A stretch of DNA of 64,000 nt from Pseudomonas kermanshahensis (GCF_014269205.2 NZ_JABWRY020000001.1:5008001-5072000), one strand, 5' to 3'. Positions 35,504 to 45,091 are shown, numbered from the stretch's first letter. A program made the numbers and translations. The notes: generated by a model not told the origin, from the sequence alone.

Positions 35504-35608
35504 GGGACCGCTTTGCGGTCCTTTCGCGACGCAAGGCCGCTCCTACAAAGGCAACGCGATCTCCTGTAGGAGCGGCCTTGTGTCGCGAAAGGGCCGCAAC
35601 GCGGCCCC
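35504..35608. repeat. REP doublet between the flavoprotein and rhlE genes
   Basis: Facing arms at 35504-35547 and 35565-35608 share TGTAGGAGCGGCCTTG, TCGCGAAAGG and a G/C-rich base. It lies between convergent genes, where it can act as a bidirectional end of transcription. Confidence 0.85.
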
Positions 35609-35614
35609 AAAATC

Positions 35615-36946
35615 TCAAGGCTTACGCTTACGCGGCCCACCATTGAAGCTCGGCACCTTACGCACCGCTTTCACTGACGGCGCCGGGCTCGCGGCCTCGG
35701 CACTGTCCATCCAGCGCCCCAAACCACGCTTCGCGCTGTTCTCTTTCGGCTTTTTAGGCTTTTTCGGCTTCTTGATCACCTGGCCACTGGCATCGGTCAT
35801 CGGCACGCGGTGCTCTGGGATAAAGTCCGGCTCTTCATGCCGCGGCAAGGTCTGGCGGATCAATGTCTCGATCGACGCCAGCATCTGCACTTCGTCGGCA
35901 CACACCAGCGAAATCGCCTCCCCTTTGTTGCCGGCGCGGCCAGTGCGGCCAATGCGGTGCACATAGTCTTCAGCAACGATCGGCAGGTCAAGGTTGACCA
36001 CCAGCGGCAGGTCGTCGATATCCAGCCCACGCGCGGCAACATCGGTCGCCACCAACACCTGGATCTCACGGGCCTTGAAGGTATCCAGCGCACGTTGGCG
36101 CGTGGCCTGGGGGCGATCGCCATGGATGCCGTCGGCGTTGATACCCTCGCTCAACAAGCGCTCCACCAACTGGTCGACACCGTTGCGGGTCTTGGCAAAC
36201 ACCAGCACCTGGCTCCAGCGCTGCTTGCGCAGCAAATGGCAGAACAGGTCGGCCTTGCGCTTTTTGTCCACAGGCACCAGCCACTGTTTGACCGTGTTGG
36301 CGGCGGCATTGCGGGGGCTCACTTCAATGCTCAGCGGGTCGTTCAGGGCCAGGCCGGCGAGGACCCGGATCTGGTCCGAGAAGGTCGCGGAAAACAGCAA
36401 GGTCTGGCGCTTGCGTGGCAGTGCGGCGTACACCGACTGCAGCTCTTCGGCAAAACCCAGGTCGAGCATGCGGTCGGCTTCATCGAGCACCAGGGTTTGC
36501 ACCTGGTTGAACTTCACCGCGTTCTGCCGGAACAGGTCGAGCAAGCGGCCCGGGGTGGCGACCAGCAGGTCGACGCCACGGCGCAGGCGCATCATCTGTG
36601 GGTTGATGCTCACCCCGCCGTACACCGCATAGGTGCTCAGCGGCAGGTTCTCGGCATACTCGCGCACATTGTTGTGCACCTGCTCGGCCAGCTCGCGGGT
36701 CGGTACCAGCACCAGCGCGCGGATCGAGTTGCTGGCAACCTTCTCACCTTCCAGCGCCAGGCGCTGCAGTACCGGCAGGGCGAAGCCTGCGGTCTTGCCG
36801 GTGCCGGTCTGGGCCGCAGCCATCAGGTCGCGGCCGGCCAGCACGGCGGGGATGGCCTGGGCCTGGACCGGGGTCGGGGTGGTGTAGTCCAGCTGCTGCA
36901 GGGTACGCAGCAAGGGTTCGATCAGGCCGAGTTTGGCGAAATTCAT
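35615..36946 (-). CDS. rhlE: DEAD-box ATP-dependent RNA helicase RhlE
   Basis: The 443 residues carry the full DEAD set: the Q motif region (YTTPTPVQAQAIPAVLAGRD), AQTGTGKTAGFALP, PTRELAEQV, VLDEADRMLDLGF, LLFSATFSDQIR, and HRIGRTGRAGNKGEA. A lysine-rich tail (KKPKKPKKPKENSAKRG) gives extra RNA binding. RhlE proteins unwind RNA in ribosome assembly and RNA decay. Pseudomonads have more than one copy, so the exact paralogue is uncertain. Confidence 0.93.
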   Translation of the reverse strand: MNFAKLGLIEPLLRTLQQLDYTTPTPVQAQAIPAVLAGRDLMAAAQTGTGKTAGFALPVLQRLALEGEKVASNSIRALVLVPTRELAEQVHNNVREYAENLPLSTYAVYGGVSINPQMMRLRRGVDLLVATPGRLLDLFRQNAVKFNQVQTLVLDEADRMLDLGFAEELQSVYAALPRKRQTLLFSATFSDQIRVLAGLALNDPLSIEVSPRNAAANTVKQWLVPVDKKRKADLFCHLLRKQRWSQVLVFAKTRNGVDQLVERLLSEGINADGIHGDRPQATRQRALDTFKAREIQVLVATDVAARGLDIDDLPLVVNLDLPIVAEDYVHRIGRTGRAGNKGEAISLVCADEVQMLASIETLIRQTLPRHEEPDFIPEHRVPMTDASGQVIKKPKKPKKPKENSAKRGLGRWMDSAEAASPAPSVKAVRKVPSFNGGPRKRKP

Positions 36947-37001
36947 GGCAATACCGTCAGGGGGTTCAGCGAAGGCGGCAAGTTTACCGCAACACCCCCA
37001 C

Positions 37002-37922
37002 CTACTTGCAGATTTCGCCCTTCAACGGTTGCGCAGGCGCGGGTGCCTTGCGCCACTGAGGCAGGCCGATCAGCACCACTGCGCCAATGATCACCGCCAT
37101 GGCCACGCATTCTTCGGCGCCGATCTGTTCGCCGGCGAAGACGATCCCCAACAGCACCGCCACCGCCGGGTTGACGTAGGCATAGCTGGTAGCAGCCGCC
37201 GGGCGCACATGCTTGAGCAGGTACATGTAGGCACTGAACGCCAGGATCGAGCCGAAGAACACCAGGTAGGCCAGCGCGCCCCAACCGGCAGCGGTGGGCA
37301 TCTGGGTCATGCGCTCGCCCGACAGCACACTGCCCAGCAGCAACACGGCACCGCCCACCAGCATTTCGGCGGCACTGGCCATCGGCCCCTGCGGCAGCGG
37401 CAAGCTTTTGCTCCACACCGAACCAAATGCCCACGAGGCCGCCGCGAACAGAATCAGTGCCGCGCCAATCGGGCTTGCCTGCAAGTTGGAGCCGAGGTTA
37501 AGCAGTGCGATACCGGCCAGCCCGAGGCCGATCCCCGCCCATTCGAGCCGCGAGTTGCGGTGGCCGAACAGCAGGCCGAAGACCAGGGTGAACAGCGGCA
37601 CCGTCGCTACCGCCAAGGCCGCCACGCCGGACGCCACACCGGCGTGTTCGGCCACGGTCACGCCGCCGTTACCACAGCTGAGCAACAGAAAGCCGATTGC
37701 CCCTGCGGCCCGCCATTGCGGCCAGGTCGGTGCCGGCACACCGCGCCAGCGCAGAAAGCCATACAACAGGCTCCCGGCGATCAGAAAGCGCACGCCTGCC
37801 ATGAGCATCGGTGGCCACGATTCGACGCCGATGCGAATGAACAGGTAGGTGGACCCCCAGACCAGGTACAGGGCCATGAAGGCACCGATGAGCAGGAGTG
37901 GGAAGCGGCGGGAGGCAGGCAT
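37002..37922 (-). CDS. DMT-superfamily transporter with two EamA domains (YedA-like)
   Basis: This 306-residue membrane protein has about ten helices in two EamA repeats (ALYLVWGSTYLFIRIGVESW, LEWAGIGLGLAGIALLNLG, then ASWAFGSVWSKSLPLPQG and TSYAYVNPAVAVLLGIVFAG). The second-half PAVAVLLG.. element is typical of the family. It is a probable metabolite or amino-acid exporter of unknown substrate. It is 55 bp downstream of rhlE on the same strand. Confidence 0.9.
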   Translation of the reverse strand: MPASRRFPLLLIGAFMALYLVWGSTYLFIRIGVESWPPMLMAGVRFLIAGSLLYGFLRWRGVPAPTWPQWRAAGAIGFLLLSCGNGGVTVAEHAGVASGVAALAVATVPLFTLVFGLLFGHRNSRLEWAGIGLGLAGIALLNLGSNLQASPIGAALILFAAASWAFGSVWSKSLPLPQGPMASAAEMLVGGAVLLLGSVLSGERMTQMPTAAGWGALAYLVFFGSILAFSAYMYLLKHVRPAAATSYAYVNPAVAVLLGIVFAGEQIGAEECVAMAVIIGAVVLIGLPQWRKAPAPAQPLKGEICK

Positions 37923-38391
37923 GGCTAAGTACTCGAAATCCGTTTACGGGTGACTTAGTTTAGAAAGGTCACTGCGTAAACTTAAGTTACAAAACCGGAA
38001 TAAATGAGCGACACACTTGGTGGGGGTGCGTTGAGGTTGTGTGCTGGCCCGGGTGGTTGGTTTGAGATTTTTGGGGCGTTTGAGATCGAGCGCCGCCCGC
38101 GCGGCGCATCGCGAGCAACGCTCGCTCCTACGTTTGTTTCGGGCCAATTATTCCTGGGGCATATGCGCGCGACCGCCTTTGGCGCATGGCGCGATATCGC
38201 GTCGAACAAACAAGGCGGTCGCGCGCAGCTACCACAGGCGTGACTGGCCCGAAACAGACGTAGGAGCGAGCGTTGCTCGCGATGCGCCGCGCGGGCGGCG
38301 CTCGATCTCCCAGGCGCTAAAAACCTAACGCCATGCCCCTCTTCGCCCTGACGCCATCAACCCCCCTCCACCTCGCGCCCCAACCCCGCGC
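37923..38391. other. Intergenic region carrying a palindromic element
   Basis: 469 bp without a gene. About half is the palindromic element at 38082-38309. Short open frames here only translate the palindrome and its mirror. Confidence 0.7.
38082..38309. repeat. 228-bp palindromic element, copy 1
   Basis: 65-bp arms at 38082-38146 and 38245-38309 match in inverse at 64 of 65 positions (GAGATCGAGCGCCGCCCGCG ... GTTTCGGGCCA). Inside are further inverted pieces (GCGCGCGACCGCC and GGCGGTCGCGCGC). The right flank continues the end motif to about 38320 (CAGGCGCTAA). A second copy in opposite orientation lies at 55010-55236, and a solo end at 53799. It has no coding capacity of its own, so it is a non-autonomous, MITE- or compound-REP-like element. 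Confidence 0.85.
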
Positions 38392-38871
38392 TCAATGCCG
38401 CAACAACAACCGCCCCTCAATAGGCACATAACGGCTCGCAGCACGGATCAGTGACATCGCCGTAAGCCCAGGCACGCCATACACCACCGCTTCGGCACCA
38501 TGGCGCTGGATAACCCGCTCCAGCAACAAATCGAAGTCGCCATCACCGGAGGCCAACACCACCTGGTCCACGCGGCTGGCGGCGTCGATCACATCCAGGG
38601 TAATGCCCACATCCCAGTCACCTTTGGCCGAGCCGTCACTGCGCTGGATGTACGGTTTAAGGCGTACCTCGAACCCGAGGTTGCGCAAGATCTGCTGGAA
38701 CTGCTGTTGCTTGCTGTCACCGCGGTCGATGGCATAGGCCACGGCTTCGACAATCTGCCCTTCACGGCTGACCTCGGCCCACAACGCGGCGTAATTGAAG
38801 TGGCAGCCATGCGCCTGGCGCACGGTGTAGTAGAGGTTCTGCACGTCGGCGAACAACGCGATCTTTTTCAC
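38392..38871 (-). CDS. NYN-domain protein (LabA/DUF88-like)
   Basis: This protein of about 159 residues has the NYN (PIN-like) nuclease fold. The first metal-site Asp is in KIALFADVQNLYYTV, and the acidic cluster is LDVIDAASRVDQVVLASGDG followed by DFDLLLERV. NYN proteins are putative RNases. The start is GTG at 38871, with GAGG at correct spacing, rather than an earlier in-frame ATG that would add an unrelated N-terminus. Confidence 0.85.
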   Translation of the reverse strand: MKKIALFADVQNLYYTVRQAHGCHFNYAALWAEVSREGQIVEAVAYAIDRGDSKQQQFQQILRNLGFEVRLKPYIQRSDGSAKGDWDVGITLDVIDAASRVDQVVLASGDGDFDLLLERVIQRHGAEAVVYGVPGLTAMSLIRAASRYVPIEGRLLLRH

Positions 38872-38941
38872 GGGAACCTCATGGTCTGATGGAATCCGGG
38901 GCTGCCGTGCAGCCCCAAATGCCAGCAGTATGCCAGACCCG

Positions 38942-39709
38942 TCAGACGTAGGAATCGTCGTCGGAGAAGAACCCGCCGTCACCACCGCCGTAATCGGTAT
39001 CGGCGTAACCACCCTGGTCATTGCCCCAACCGCCGTTGTCGGCCACCTGCTGCTGCCCGCCCTGGTCGTTCCAGCCGCCGCTGTCGCTGGCCGGTGTCGG
39101 CTCTTCCTTGATCACTTCGACCACTTCCTCTGGCTGCGAGTTGTGGTTGAACAGGCGGCTGATCCCTTGGGCCAGCAACACCCCGCCGGCCACGCCGGCA
39201 GCGGTCTGCATCGCACCGCCGAGGAAGCTGCTGGCGCCCCCTCGCGCTGGCGCTGCGCCGAAGCCAGCTTGCTGCTGTTGCTGCGGTTGCTGCGGGCTGA
39301 AGCCCGGCGCCGACGGTTCACGCCAGCCACCCCCGCCAGCAACGGGCGCCGAGGGGCGCTGCGGTTGCACGGCCGGTGGCGTGTTACGCCCACCCGAACC
39401 AAAGAGGCTCGACAGAAAACCACCGCCACCGTTGCTGGTGGGGCTGCTGTTACCGGCGCGGCTGGCTTCGACCTGTGCCCGAGCTTGCTGGAGCTCCGCC
39501 TCCAGTTGCTTGTTCTGCTCATCAAGGCGCTTGATCGCGGCTTCTTGCACGAGGATCGCCTGGGCCATGTAGTAAGGCGCTGCCGGCTGCTGACGCACAT
39601 GCGCTTCGATGCACGCCTGGGCCTGCGCGTCGCGCGGCTGGCTCGGGTCTTCCGCTTGCTTGATGCGGCCGAACAGGCTATCGATCAGGGTTTGTTCTTC
39701 AGTGTTCAT
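38942..39709 (-). CDS. DUF2076 family protein
   Basis: The 255 residues start with the DUF2076 helix region (EEQTLIDSLFGRIKQAED, PYYMAQAILVQEAAIKRL), then a coiled coil (LDEQNKQLEAELQQARAQVE). A low-complexity Gly/Pro/Gln segment with a short hydrophobic part (GAMQTAAGVAGGVLLAQG) follows, and an acidic Gly/Asp tail (YADTDYGGGDGGFFSDDDSY). The function is unknown; the family is periplasmic or envelope-associated in some annotations. Confidence 0.88.
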   Translation of the reverse strand: MNTEEQTLIDSLFGRIKQAEDPSQPRDAQAQACIEAHVRQQPAAPYYMAQAILVQEAAIKRLDEQNKQLEAELQQARAQVEASRAGNSSPTSNGGGGFLSSLFGSGGRNTPPAVQPQRPSAPVAGGGGWREPSAPGFSPQQPQQQQQAGFGAAPARGGASSFLGGAMQTAAGVAGGVLLAQGISRLFNHNSQPEEVVEVIKEEPTPASDSGGWNDQGGQQQVADNGGWGNDQGGYADTDYGGGDGGFFSDDDSYV

Positions 39710-39875
39710 GAAGCTACCTCATGGGGAAGCGGGACAACGGACAGCGTCAAAGATGGGGCGTTCAGGCACGGGATTCAATCACCTCGGCGGTGAAACTTTT
39801 TTCAGCAAGTGACAGCTACACGCCTGCTTTGGGCTAAAGTACACCCCTGCTTTTACTGCCATGCGATGTTGACCG

Positions 39876-40532
39876 ATGAATCCGCTGAGCGTTCTGCGCG
39901 ACTCCCTGTACTTCTTCCGCCGCCACCTGCCGAACATCCTCCCGCTGTGCCTGCCGCTGGTGGTGCTCGAAGCCTTAGTCACCCAGCTGCTGTACCGGCA
40001 AATGGGCGACCAGGCGTCGCCGGCCTACGGCATGCTGGTCAGCTTGCTGTTGTACCCGCTGTACAGCGCGGCGCTGATCCTTTACCTCGACACCCGCAGC
40101 AATGGCCAGGAGATCGCCAAGCGCGACCTGTTTGCCCGGGCCGTGCAACTGTGGCCGCAGCTGGCCCTGCTGATTCTCATCAGCTCTCTGCTGATCATGG
40201 CCGGCCTGGCGTTGTTCATCTTCCCGGGCGTGTGGATCATGATCAACCTGGTGTTCGCCGAGTACCTGCTGGTACTGCGGGGCCTGCCGGTGGTGCAGTC
40301 GATGCGCGAAAGTGCGCGGATGACCACCGGCAACTTCCTGCGCATCATGATTTGCGTGCTGGCGGTGCTGGCGCCGATCTGGCTGATCGACGGGCTGCTG
40401 CTGATGGCCTTCCCAGAGCCGTCCCCCGGCATGGAACTGGCCATGGACAGCCTCAGCGGCTTCTTGCAGCTGTTCAGCACCGTGGTGCTGTACCGCCTGT
40501 TCACGCTGCTGGAGTCTCCTGCCAGCAGCTGA
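39876..40532 (+). CDS. YciC/UPF0259 family membrane protein
   Basis: This 218-residue protein has about five or six hydrophobic helices (ILPLCLPLVVLEALVTQLLY, ALLILISSLLIMAGLALFIF, IMICVLAVLAPIWLIDGLLL) and the PGVWIMINLVFAEYLLVLRG motif of the glycerophosphoryl-diester-like membrane domain seen in YciC. It is a polytopic inner-membrane protein of unknown role. The ribosome-binding site is weak. Confidence 0.85.
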   Translation: MNPLSVLRDSLYFFRRHLPNILPLCLPLVVLEALVTQLLYRQMGDQASPAYGMLVSLLLYPLYSAALILYLDTRSNGQEIAKRDLFARAVQLWPQLALLILISSLLIMAGLALFIFPGVWIMINLVFAEYLLVLRGLPVVQSMRESARMTTGNFLRIMICVLAVLAPIWLIDGLLLMAFPEPSPGMELAMDSLSGFLQLFSTVVLYRLFTLLESPASS

Positions 40533-40620
40533 GAACAGCGCCGTGAAAAGGTTCACGCTGCCCCCACCTGCCATGCCTGTCTACCGTGCGTGCTTCTTTA
40601 ATTGAATTCGAGAAAGCACC

Positions 40621-41112
40621 ATGGACGAAGACATCCAGGCGGGCTACGCCAGGTCATTTCGCGGCAAACTGTATGTACGGGCAGTCGGGCGCGATATTCC
40701 GTTGCGGTTAAGCCGCAGCACCGACAAGTTCAGCTGGGGCATCACCCCGGAAGATGACTGGCTGCAAGCTGGCGGACCAAAGGATTCGCCAGTCATGAGC
40801 TTCCATTTCGACTCCCGGACCGAAGATCGACTGCATTATCACATCAGCATTCCGGGTAACCCACGCACCAAAAAACTGGGCATTAGCCGCAATGGCTACC
40901 TGGGGTTTTACTGGAACGCCGAAGTGACAGATTTCTGGAAAATCGAACCGCTGCAACTGACCGATGAAGGCCTTGTTTGCTACCTGCGAGACCACAAGGG
41001 CCACAGGGTTGGCGCACTCCAAGATGATCCGCACTTCAGTGGCGACTGGATTGCCTTGCTCAATGTCGAGCAAGGCACGGTCGTGACCTTCCTGCTCAAA
41101 CAGACGGCTTGA
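40621..41112 (+). CDS. Hypothetical protein
   Basis: I do not recognise this 163-residue soluble protein. It is rich in aromatic and charged residues (LSRSTDKFSWGITPEDDW, ISRNGYLGFYWNAEVTDFWK, DPHFSGDWIALLNVEQG), with an internal alternation of strand-like segments that suggests an all-beta fold. It has no signal peptide. It lies alone between yciC and the convergent hrpB gene. Confidence 0.7.
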   Translation: MDEDIQAGYARSFRGKLYVRAVGRDIPLRLSRSTDKFSWGITPEDDWLQAGGPKDSPVMSFHFDSRTEDRLHYHISIPGNPRTKKLGISRNGYLGFYWNAEVTDFWKIEPLQLTDEGLVCYLRDHKGHRVGALQDDPHFSGDWIALLNVEQGTVVTFLLKQTA

Positions 41113-41132
41113 ACGCAGTATCCACGAAACCC

Positions 41133-43661
41133 TCAGGTACCCCGTGGCTTGGCCCGCGCCGTGGCTTCGGCCACCAGCGGGTCATCCGGCCAATAGTGCT
41201 TGGGATAACGGCCCTTGAGGTCCTTCTTCACCTCGGCATAGGTCGTGCGCCAGAAGTTGGCCAAATCCTGAGTCACCTGCACGGGCCGGCGTGCTGGCGA
41301 TAGCAGGTGCAATTTGACCTGCTGTCGCCCTTGGGCGATGCGTGGCGTGTCTGCCAGGCCAAACAGCTCCTGCAGGCGCACGGCGAGGATGGGCGGGTTT
41401 TCACTGTAGTCCAGCCGTATGTGCGAGCCGGACGGCACGGCCAGGTGCGCCGGCGCCCATTCGTCGAGGCGCTGCGGCAACGGCCATGGCAACAGGTTGC
41501 GCAGCATCGACGACAGATCCAACGCGGCAAAATGGCTCAAGCGGGACACCTTGCCCAGGTAGGGTTGCAGCCAGCCTTCCAGGGTCGCCAGCAGGGCTTC
41601 GTCGCTTAAATCTGGCCACTCACTTTGCCCGGTCTTGTCCAGGTCCAGCTGACGTAACAACGCCACCCGCGCCTGCCACTGGCGCAATTCGGGTGTCCAG
41701 GTCAGCAGGTTCAAGCCTTTACGCCGTACCAGGCCGAGCAGGGCTCTGGCGCGGGCGTCGTCGTCCAGGCCAGGCAACGGCTCGCGGCTGAGCACCAGTT
41801 CGCCAACCTTGGTCTGGCGCTCGGCGCGCAGCACCTGCTCGCGGTCGTCCCAGTCGAGGATATCAATACGCTCGACCTGCTCGGCCAGCACGTCGTCCAG
41901 CAGTGCGGGGTCGAACTCGGCCGCCAGGTAAATGCGTTCTTCCCGCTGGCCTTGGCGGCTGCCCAGGTCGGCAATCACCAGCCAGGGGCATTTCATCAAG
42001 GCATCGACCTCGGCGAACAGGGCCGCGCGGCCATTGGCCAGGCGATACTCGGCACCGCCCTCGCGGCGCTGCTGGGCAACCCGGTCTGGGTAGGCCAGCG
42101 CCAACAGTGCGCCCAACCAGCGTGGATGATCAGGGTCGGCAACCCCGGCACCCGCCTTGCCACGCAGCAGCCCACGGTACTGGCGGGCCAGCTGCCGCGC
42201 ACGCTGCACGCCGCCCTGCCCGCCTCGGGCTGTTTTGCTTTCACCGCTGATCAGCGCCAGCCGGCTGTGCAGGTCGGCGCCACCCCCGCGCTGGATATCA
42301 CGCTCCCCCAACAGGGCCGCGACATCACAGGCCATGGCCGCCAAGCCCAGACCCTGCCCGCGCAGCAGCAAATGGGCGATACGTGGGTGGGCCGGCAGTT
42401 CGGCCATGGCGTGGCCGTGCTCGCTGAGGTTGTCGCGGCTGCCCGCCTTGAAGGCACTGAGCCGTGCCAGCAGGTCCTGGGCCTGGGAGAACGCCGCCGC
42501 GGGCGGTTGGTCCAGCCAGTGCAGTTGATCAGGGGTGACGCCCCACCGGGCCAGTTGCAAGGCCAGGCCGGCGAGGTCGGCCTGGAGGATTTCTGCGCTG
42601 CCATGTGCCGCCAACTGGTCATGCTGGGCCTCGGACCACAGCCGGTAGCACACCCCCGGCTCCAGGCGGCCAGCCCGGCCGGCGCGCTGGGTGGCGCTGG
42701 CGCGAGAGATACGCTGGGTGTCGAGCCGCGTCATGCCGCTGCCGGGGTCGAAGCGCGGCACCCGTGCCAAGCCGGCATCAACCACCACGCGCACGCCGTC
42801 GATGGTCAGGCTGGTTTCGGCGATGTTGGTGGCCAGCACCACTTTGCGCTTGCCGGCAGGGGCTGGGTCGATCGCCGCACGCTGGGCATTGAGGTCGAGC
42901 TCGCCGTGCAATGGGCAAAGCAGGATGTCGGAACGTTCGCCCAGCATGTCCTGAAGGCTCTGATGAACGCGGCGGATTTCGGCCTGGCCGGGCAGGAATA
43001 CCAGCACGCTGCCGGCCTGGTCCGCCAGCGCATGGAGCACGCAATCGACGACCCGCGGCTCAATGAACTCGCCCGACTGGAACGGCCGACCCCAGCGGAT
43101 ATCCACCGGGTACATGCGGCCTTCACTGCTGACCACCGGCGCATCGTCAAGCAGCCGCGACAGCCGCTCGCCCTCCAGCGTCGCCGACATCAGCAAGATT
43201 TTCAGGGGCGGTTCGTCACGTAGCAGTTCACGCCCATTGAGGCTCAAGGCCAGGGCCAGGTCAGCGTCCAGGCTGCGTTCGTGGAACTCGTCGAAGATCA
43301 ACAGCCCCACACCCTCCAGCGCAGGGTCTGCCTGCAAGCGGCGGGTGAGAATACCCTCGGTGACCACCTCGATACGGGTCTTCGGCCCGACCTTACTGTC
43401 CAGGCGAATACGATAGCCCACGGTCTCCCCGACCTTTTCACCCAGCTCGCTGGCCAGCCTTTCGGCCGCCGCGCGGGCGGCCAGGCGGCGTGGTTCGAGC
43501 ATCACGATGGTTTGCCCAGCCAGCCACGGCGCGTCCAGCAATGCCAAGGGCACACGGGTGGTCTTGCCGGCGCCGGGCGGTGCTTCGAGCACGGCTTCGT
43601 CGCGGTTTTCCAAGGCCTGGCGCAAGGCGGGCAAAACAGTATCGATCGGTAATGAAATCAT
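41133..43661 (-). CDS. hrpB: ATP-dependent helicase HrpB
   Basis: This 842-residue DEAH-type helicase has Walker A PPGAGKTTRVPLALL, the DEFHERSLDADLALAL box, LLMSATLEGERLS, and the C-terminal helicase motif QRAGRAGRLEPGVCYRLW. The winged-helix and HrpB C-terminal domains follow. In E. coli HrpB is a putative RNA helicase of undefined target. The length is right for the family. Confidence 0.95.
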   Translation of the reverse strand: MISLPIDTVLPALRQALENRDEAVLEAPPGAGKTTRVPLALLDAPWLAGQTIVMLEPRRLAARAAAERLASELGEKVGETVGYRIRLDSKVGPKTRIEVVTEGILTRRLQADPALEGVGLLIFDEFHERSLDADLALALSLNGRELLRDEPPLKILLMSATLEGERLSRLLDDAPVVSSEGRMYPVDIRWGRPFQSGEFIEPRVVDCVLHALADQAGSVLVFLPGQAEIRRVHQSLQDMLGERSDILLCPLHGELDLNAQRAAIDPAPAGKRKVVLATNIAETSLTIDGVRVVVDAGLARVPRFDPGSGMTRLDTQRISRASATQRAGRAGRLEPGVCYRLWSEAQHDQLAAHGSAEILQADLAGLALQLARWGVTPDQLHWLDQPPAAAFSQAQDLLARLSAFKAGSRDNLSEHGHAMAELPAHPRIAHLLLRGQGLGLAAMACDVAALLGERDIQRGGGADLHSRLALISGESKTARGGQGGVQRARQLARQYRGLLRGKAGAGVADPDHPRWLGALLALAYPDRVAQQRREGGAEYRLANGRAALFAEVDALMKCPWLVIADLGSRQGQREERIYLAAEFDPALLDDVLAEQVERIDILDWDDREQVLRAERQTKVGELVLSREPLPGLDDDARARALLGLVRRKGLNLLTWTPELRQWQARVALLRQLDLDKTGQSEWPDLSDEALLATLEGWLQPYLGKVSRLSHFAALDLSSMLRNLLPWPLPQRLDEWAPAHLAVPSGSHIRLDYSENPPILAVRLQELFGLADTPRIAQGRQQVKLHLLSPARRPVQVTQDLANFWRTTYAEVKKDLKGRYPKHYWPDDPLVAEATARAKPRGT

Positions 43662-43777
43662 GGTGGTCCTCGAACAGTCGGGCGAGTATAACGGCGAACC
43701 CAGCCTGCTCTATCATGGTCTTAGCATCAGGTGCTGGCGCTTCGCTTGCCCTGCTGAATACCTTTTCGGAGATTTAC

Positions 43778-44197
43778 ATGCGTATCCCATCCCGTGTCAT
43801 CGGCGGCGCCCTCATCGTCACCTTGCTGACCCAGCTGACGGCCTGCGGCACGCTGTTCTACCCAGACCGCCGCGGCCAGATCGACGGCAAGATCGACCCC
43901 GTGGTCGCCGCCATGGATGCCATCGGCATTCTCTTCTACGTGATCCCCGGGCTGATCGCCTTCGGCATCGACTTTGCCACCGGCGCCATCTACTACCCGG
44001 GTGGCCGCACAGCCCAGGTCGCCCCAGAGAAACTGCGCGAAGCGGTAAGCCCGGACGGCAAGGTCGACAACCTCAAGCTGCAGGCCATTCTTGAAAGCGA
44101 ACTGGGCCAGCGCCTGCCGCTCAACGACCCACGGCTGATCCAGCACCGTGGCAGCGTTGAGCAACTGGCCGCCTACCAGTTGGTACCGGCTGCCTGA
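43778..44197 (+). CDS. YceK/YidQ-family lipoprotein
   Basis: The 139-residue precursor has a signal peptide and lipobox: IGGALIVTLLTQLTACGTLF, with the lipidated Cys at residue 23. The conserved YPDRRGQIDGKIDPVVAAMD and AIGILFYVIPGLIAFGIDFA with the ATGAIYYPGG segment identify the YceK/YidQ family. It is an outer- or inner-membrane lipoprotein of unknown function. The start has GGAG upstream; the longer open frame upstream overlaps hrpB and is not used. Confidence 0.88.
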   Translation: MRIPSRVIGGALIVTLLTQLTACGTLFYPDRRGQIDGKIDPVVAAMDAIGILFYVIPGLIAFGIDFATGAIYYPGGRTAQVAPEKLREAVSPDGKVDNLKLQAILESELGQRLPLNDPRLIQHRGSVEQLAAYQLVPAA

Positions 44198-44221
44198 CCC
44201 TGACAAGGACATCCCCCCGGC

Positions 44222-45091
44222 ATGATCACCCCGGCTGAACACCAGCGTCTGCTACGCCTGGCCACCCGCGCGTCACTGGCGGTGGCTAGCATCCTGGTCG
44301 TGAGCAAGGCGCTGGCCTGGTGGCTGAGCGGCTCAGTGAGCCTGTTGGCCGGGTTGACCGATTCGGCACTGGACGCCGTCGCCTCGTTCCTCAACTTGCT
44401 CGCCGTGCATTACGCCCTGCGCCCCGCCGATGACGACCATCGGTTTGGCCACGGCAAGGCCGAGGCCTTGGCGGGCATGGCCCAGGCGCTGTTCATCGCA
44501 GTCAGCGCGGTGCTGATCGGGGTGCAGGCAGTCGAACGCCTGCAAACTCCACAACCCTTGGGTGACACGGGCGTCGGCATCGCGGTCATGCTGCTTTCAC
44601 TGGCCCTGACCGTTGCCTTGCTGGCGTTGCAGCACAAGGTCATACGCCTGACCGGCTCCACTGCGGTGCGGGCAGACTCCCTGCACTACCGCTCAGACCT
44701 GCTGCTGAACGGCAGCATCTTGCTGGCGTTGCTGCTGACACAATTTGGCTGGTCGCAACTGGATGCCCTGTTCGGCTTGGGCATTGCCTTCTACATTCTC
44801 TGGAGTGCGCTGCAGATCGCGCGGGAGAGCACCGCCATCCTGATGGACAAGGAGCTGCCAGGCGATGTGGGCGAGGCGATGTCCGCCCTGGTGCTGGCCA
44901 TCCCTGGCGTGAAGGGGGTGCATGATTTGCGTACACGGGTCTCGGGCAACCAATGGTTCGTGCAGTTGCACCTGGAGTTGCCGGGCGAGCTGGCGCTGCA
45001 TGAGGCGCACAGTCTGTGCGTGGCGGCATCGGAGGTGATTCGCCAGCGTTATCCACAGGCGGATGTGATGGTGCACGCCGACCCGGTGTAA
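44222..45091 (+). CDS. Cation diffusion facilitator (FieF-like) metal exporter
   Basis: This 289-residue protein has six helices and the CDF zinc-site Asp in LTDSALDAVASFLNLLAVHY. PADDDHRFGHGKAEALAGMA carries the His/Asp site of helix 2-3, RADSLHYRSDLLLNGSILLA the helix 5 site, and the C-terminal domain binds cations (VHDLRTRVSGNQWFVQLHLE). It exports zinc, iron or other divalent ions from the cytoplasm. It follows the lipoprotein gene by 24 bp. Confidence 0.93.
   Translation: MITPAEHQRLLRLATRASLAVASILVVSKALAWWLSGSVSLLAGLTDSALDAVASFLNLLAVHYALRPADDDHRFGHGKAEALAGMAQALFIAVSAVLIGVQAVERLQTPQPLGDTGVGIAVMLLSLALTVALLALQHKVIRLTGSTAVRADSLHYRSDLLLNGSILLALLLTQFGWSQLDALFGLGIAFYILWSALQIARESTAILMDKELPGDVGEAMSALVLAIPGVKGVHDLRTRVSGNQWFVQLHLELPGELALHEAHSLCVAASEVIRQRYPQADVMVHADPV

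Noticed and set aside
37982..38328. Small open frames in the palindromic element (similar ones at 55006-55278)
   Set aside because: Both strands of both copies yield the same peptides because the DNA is palindromic. They have no ribosome-binding site and vary with the repeat.
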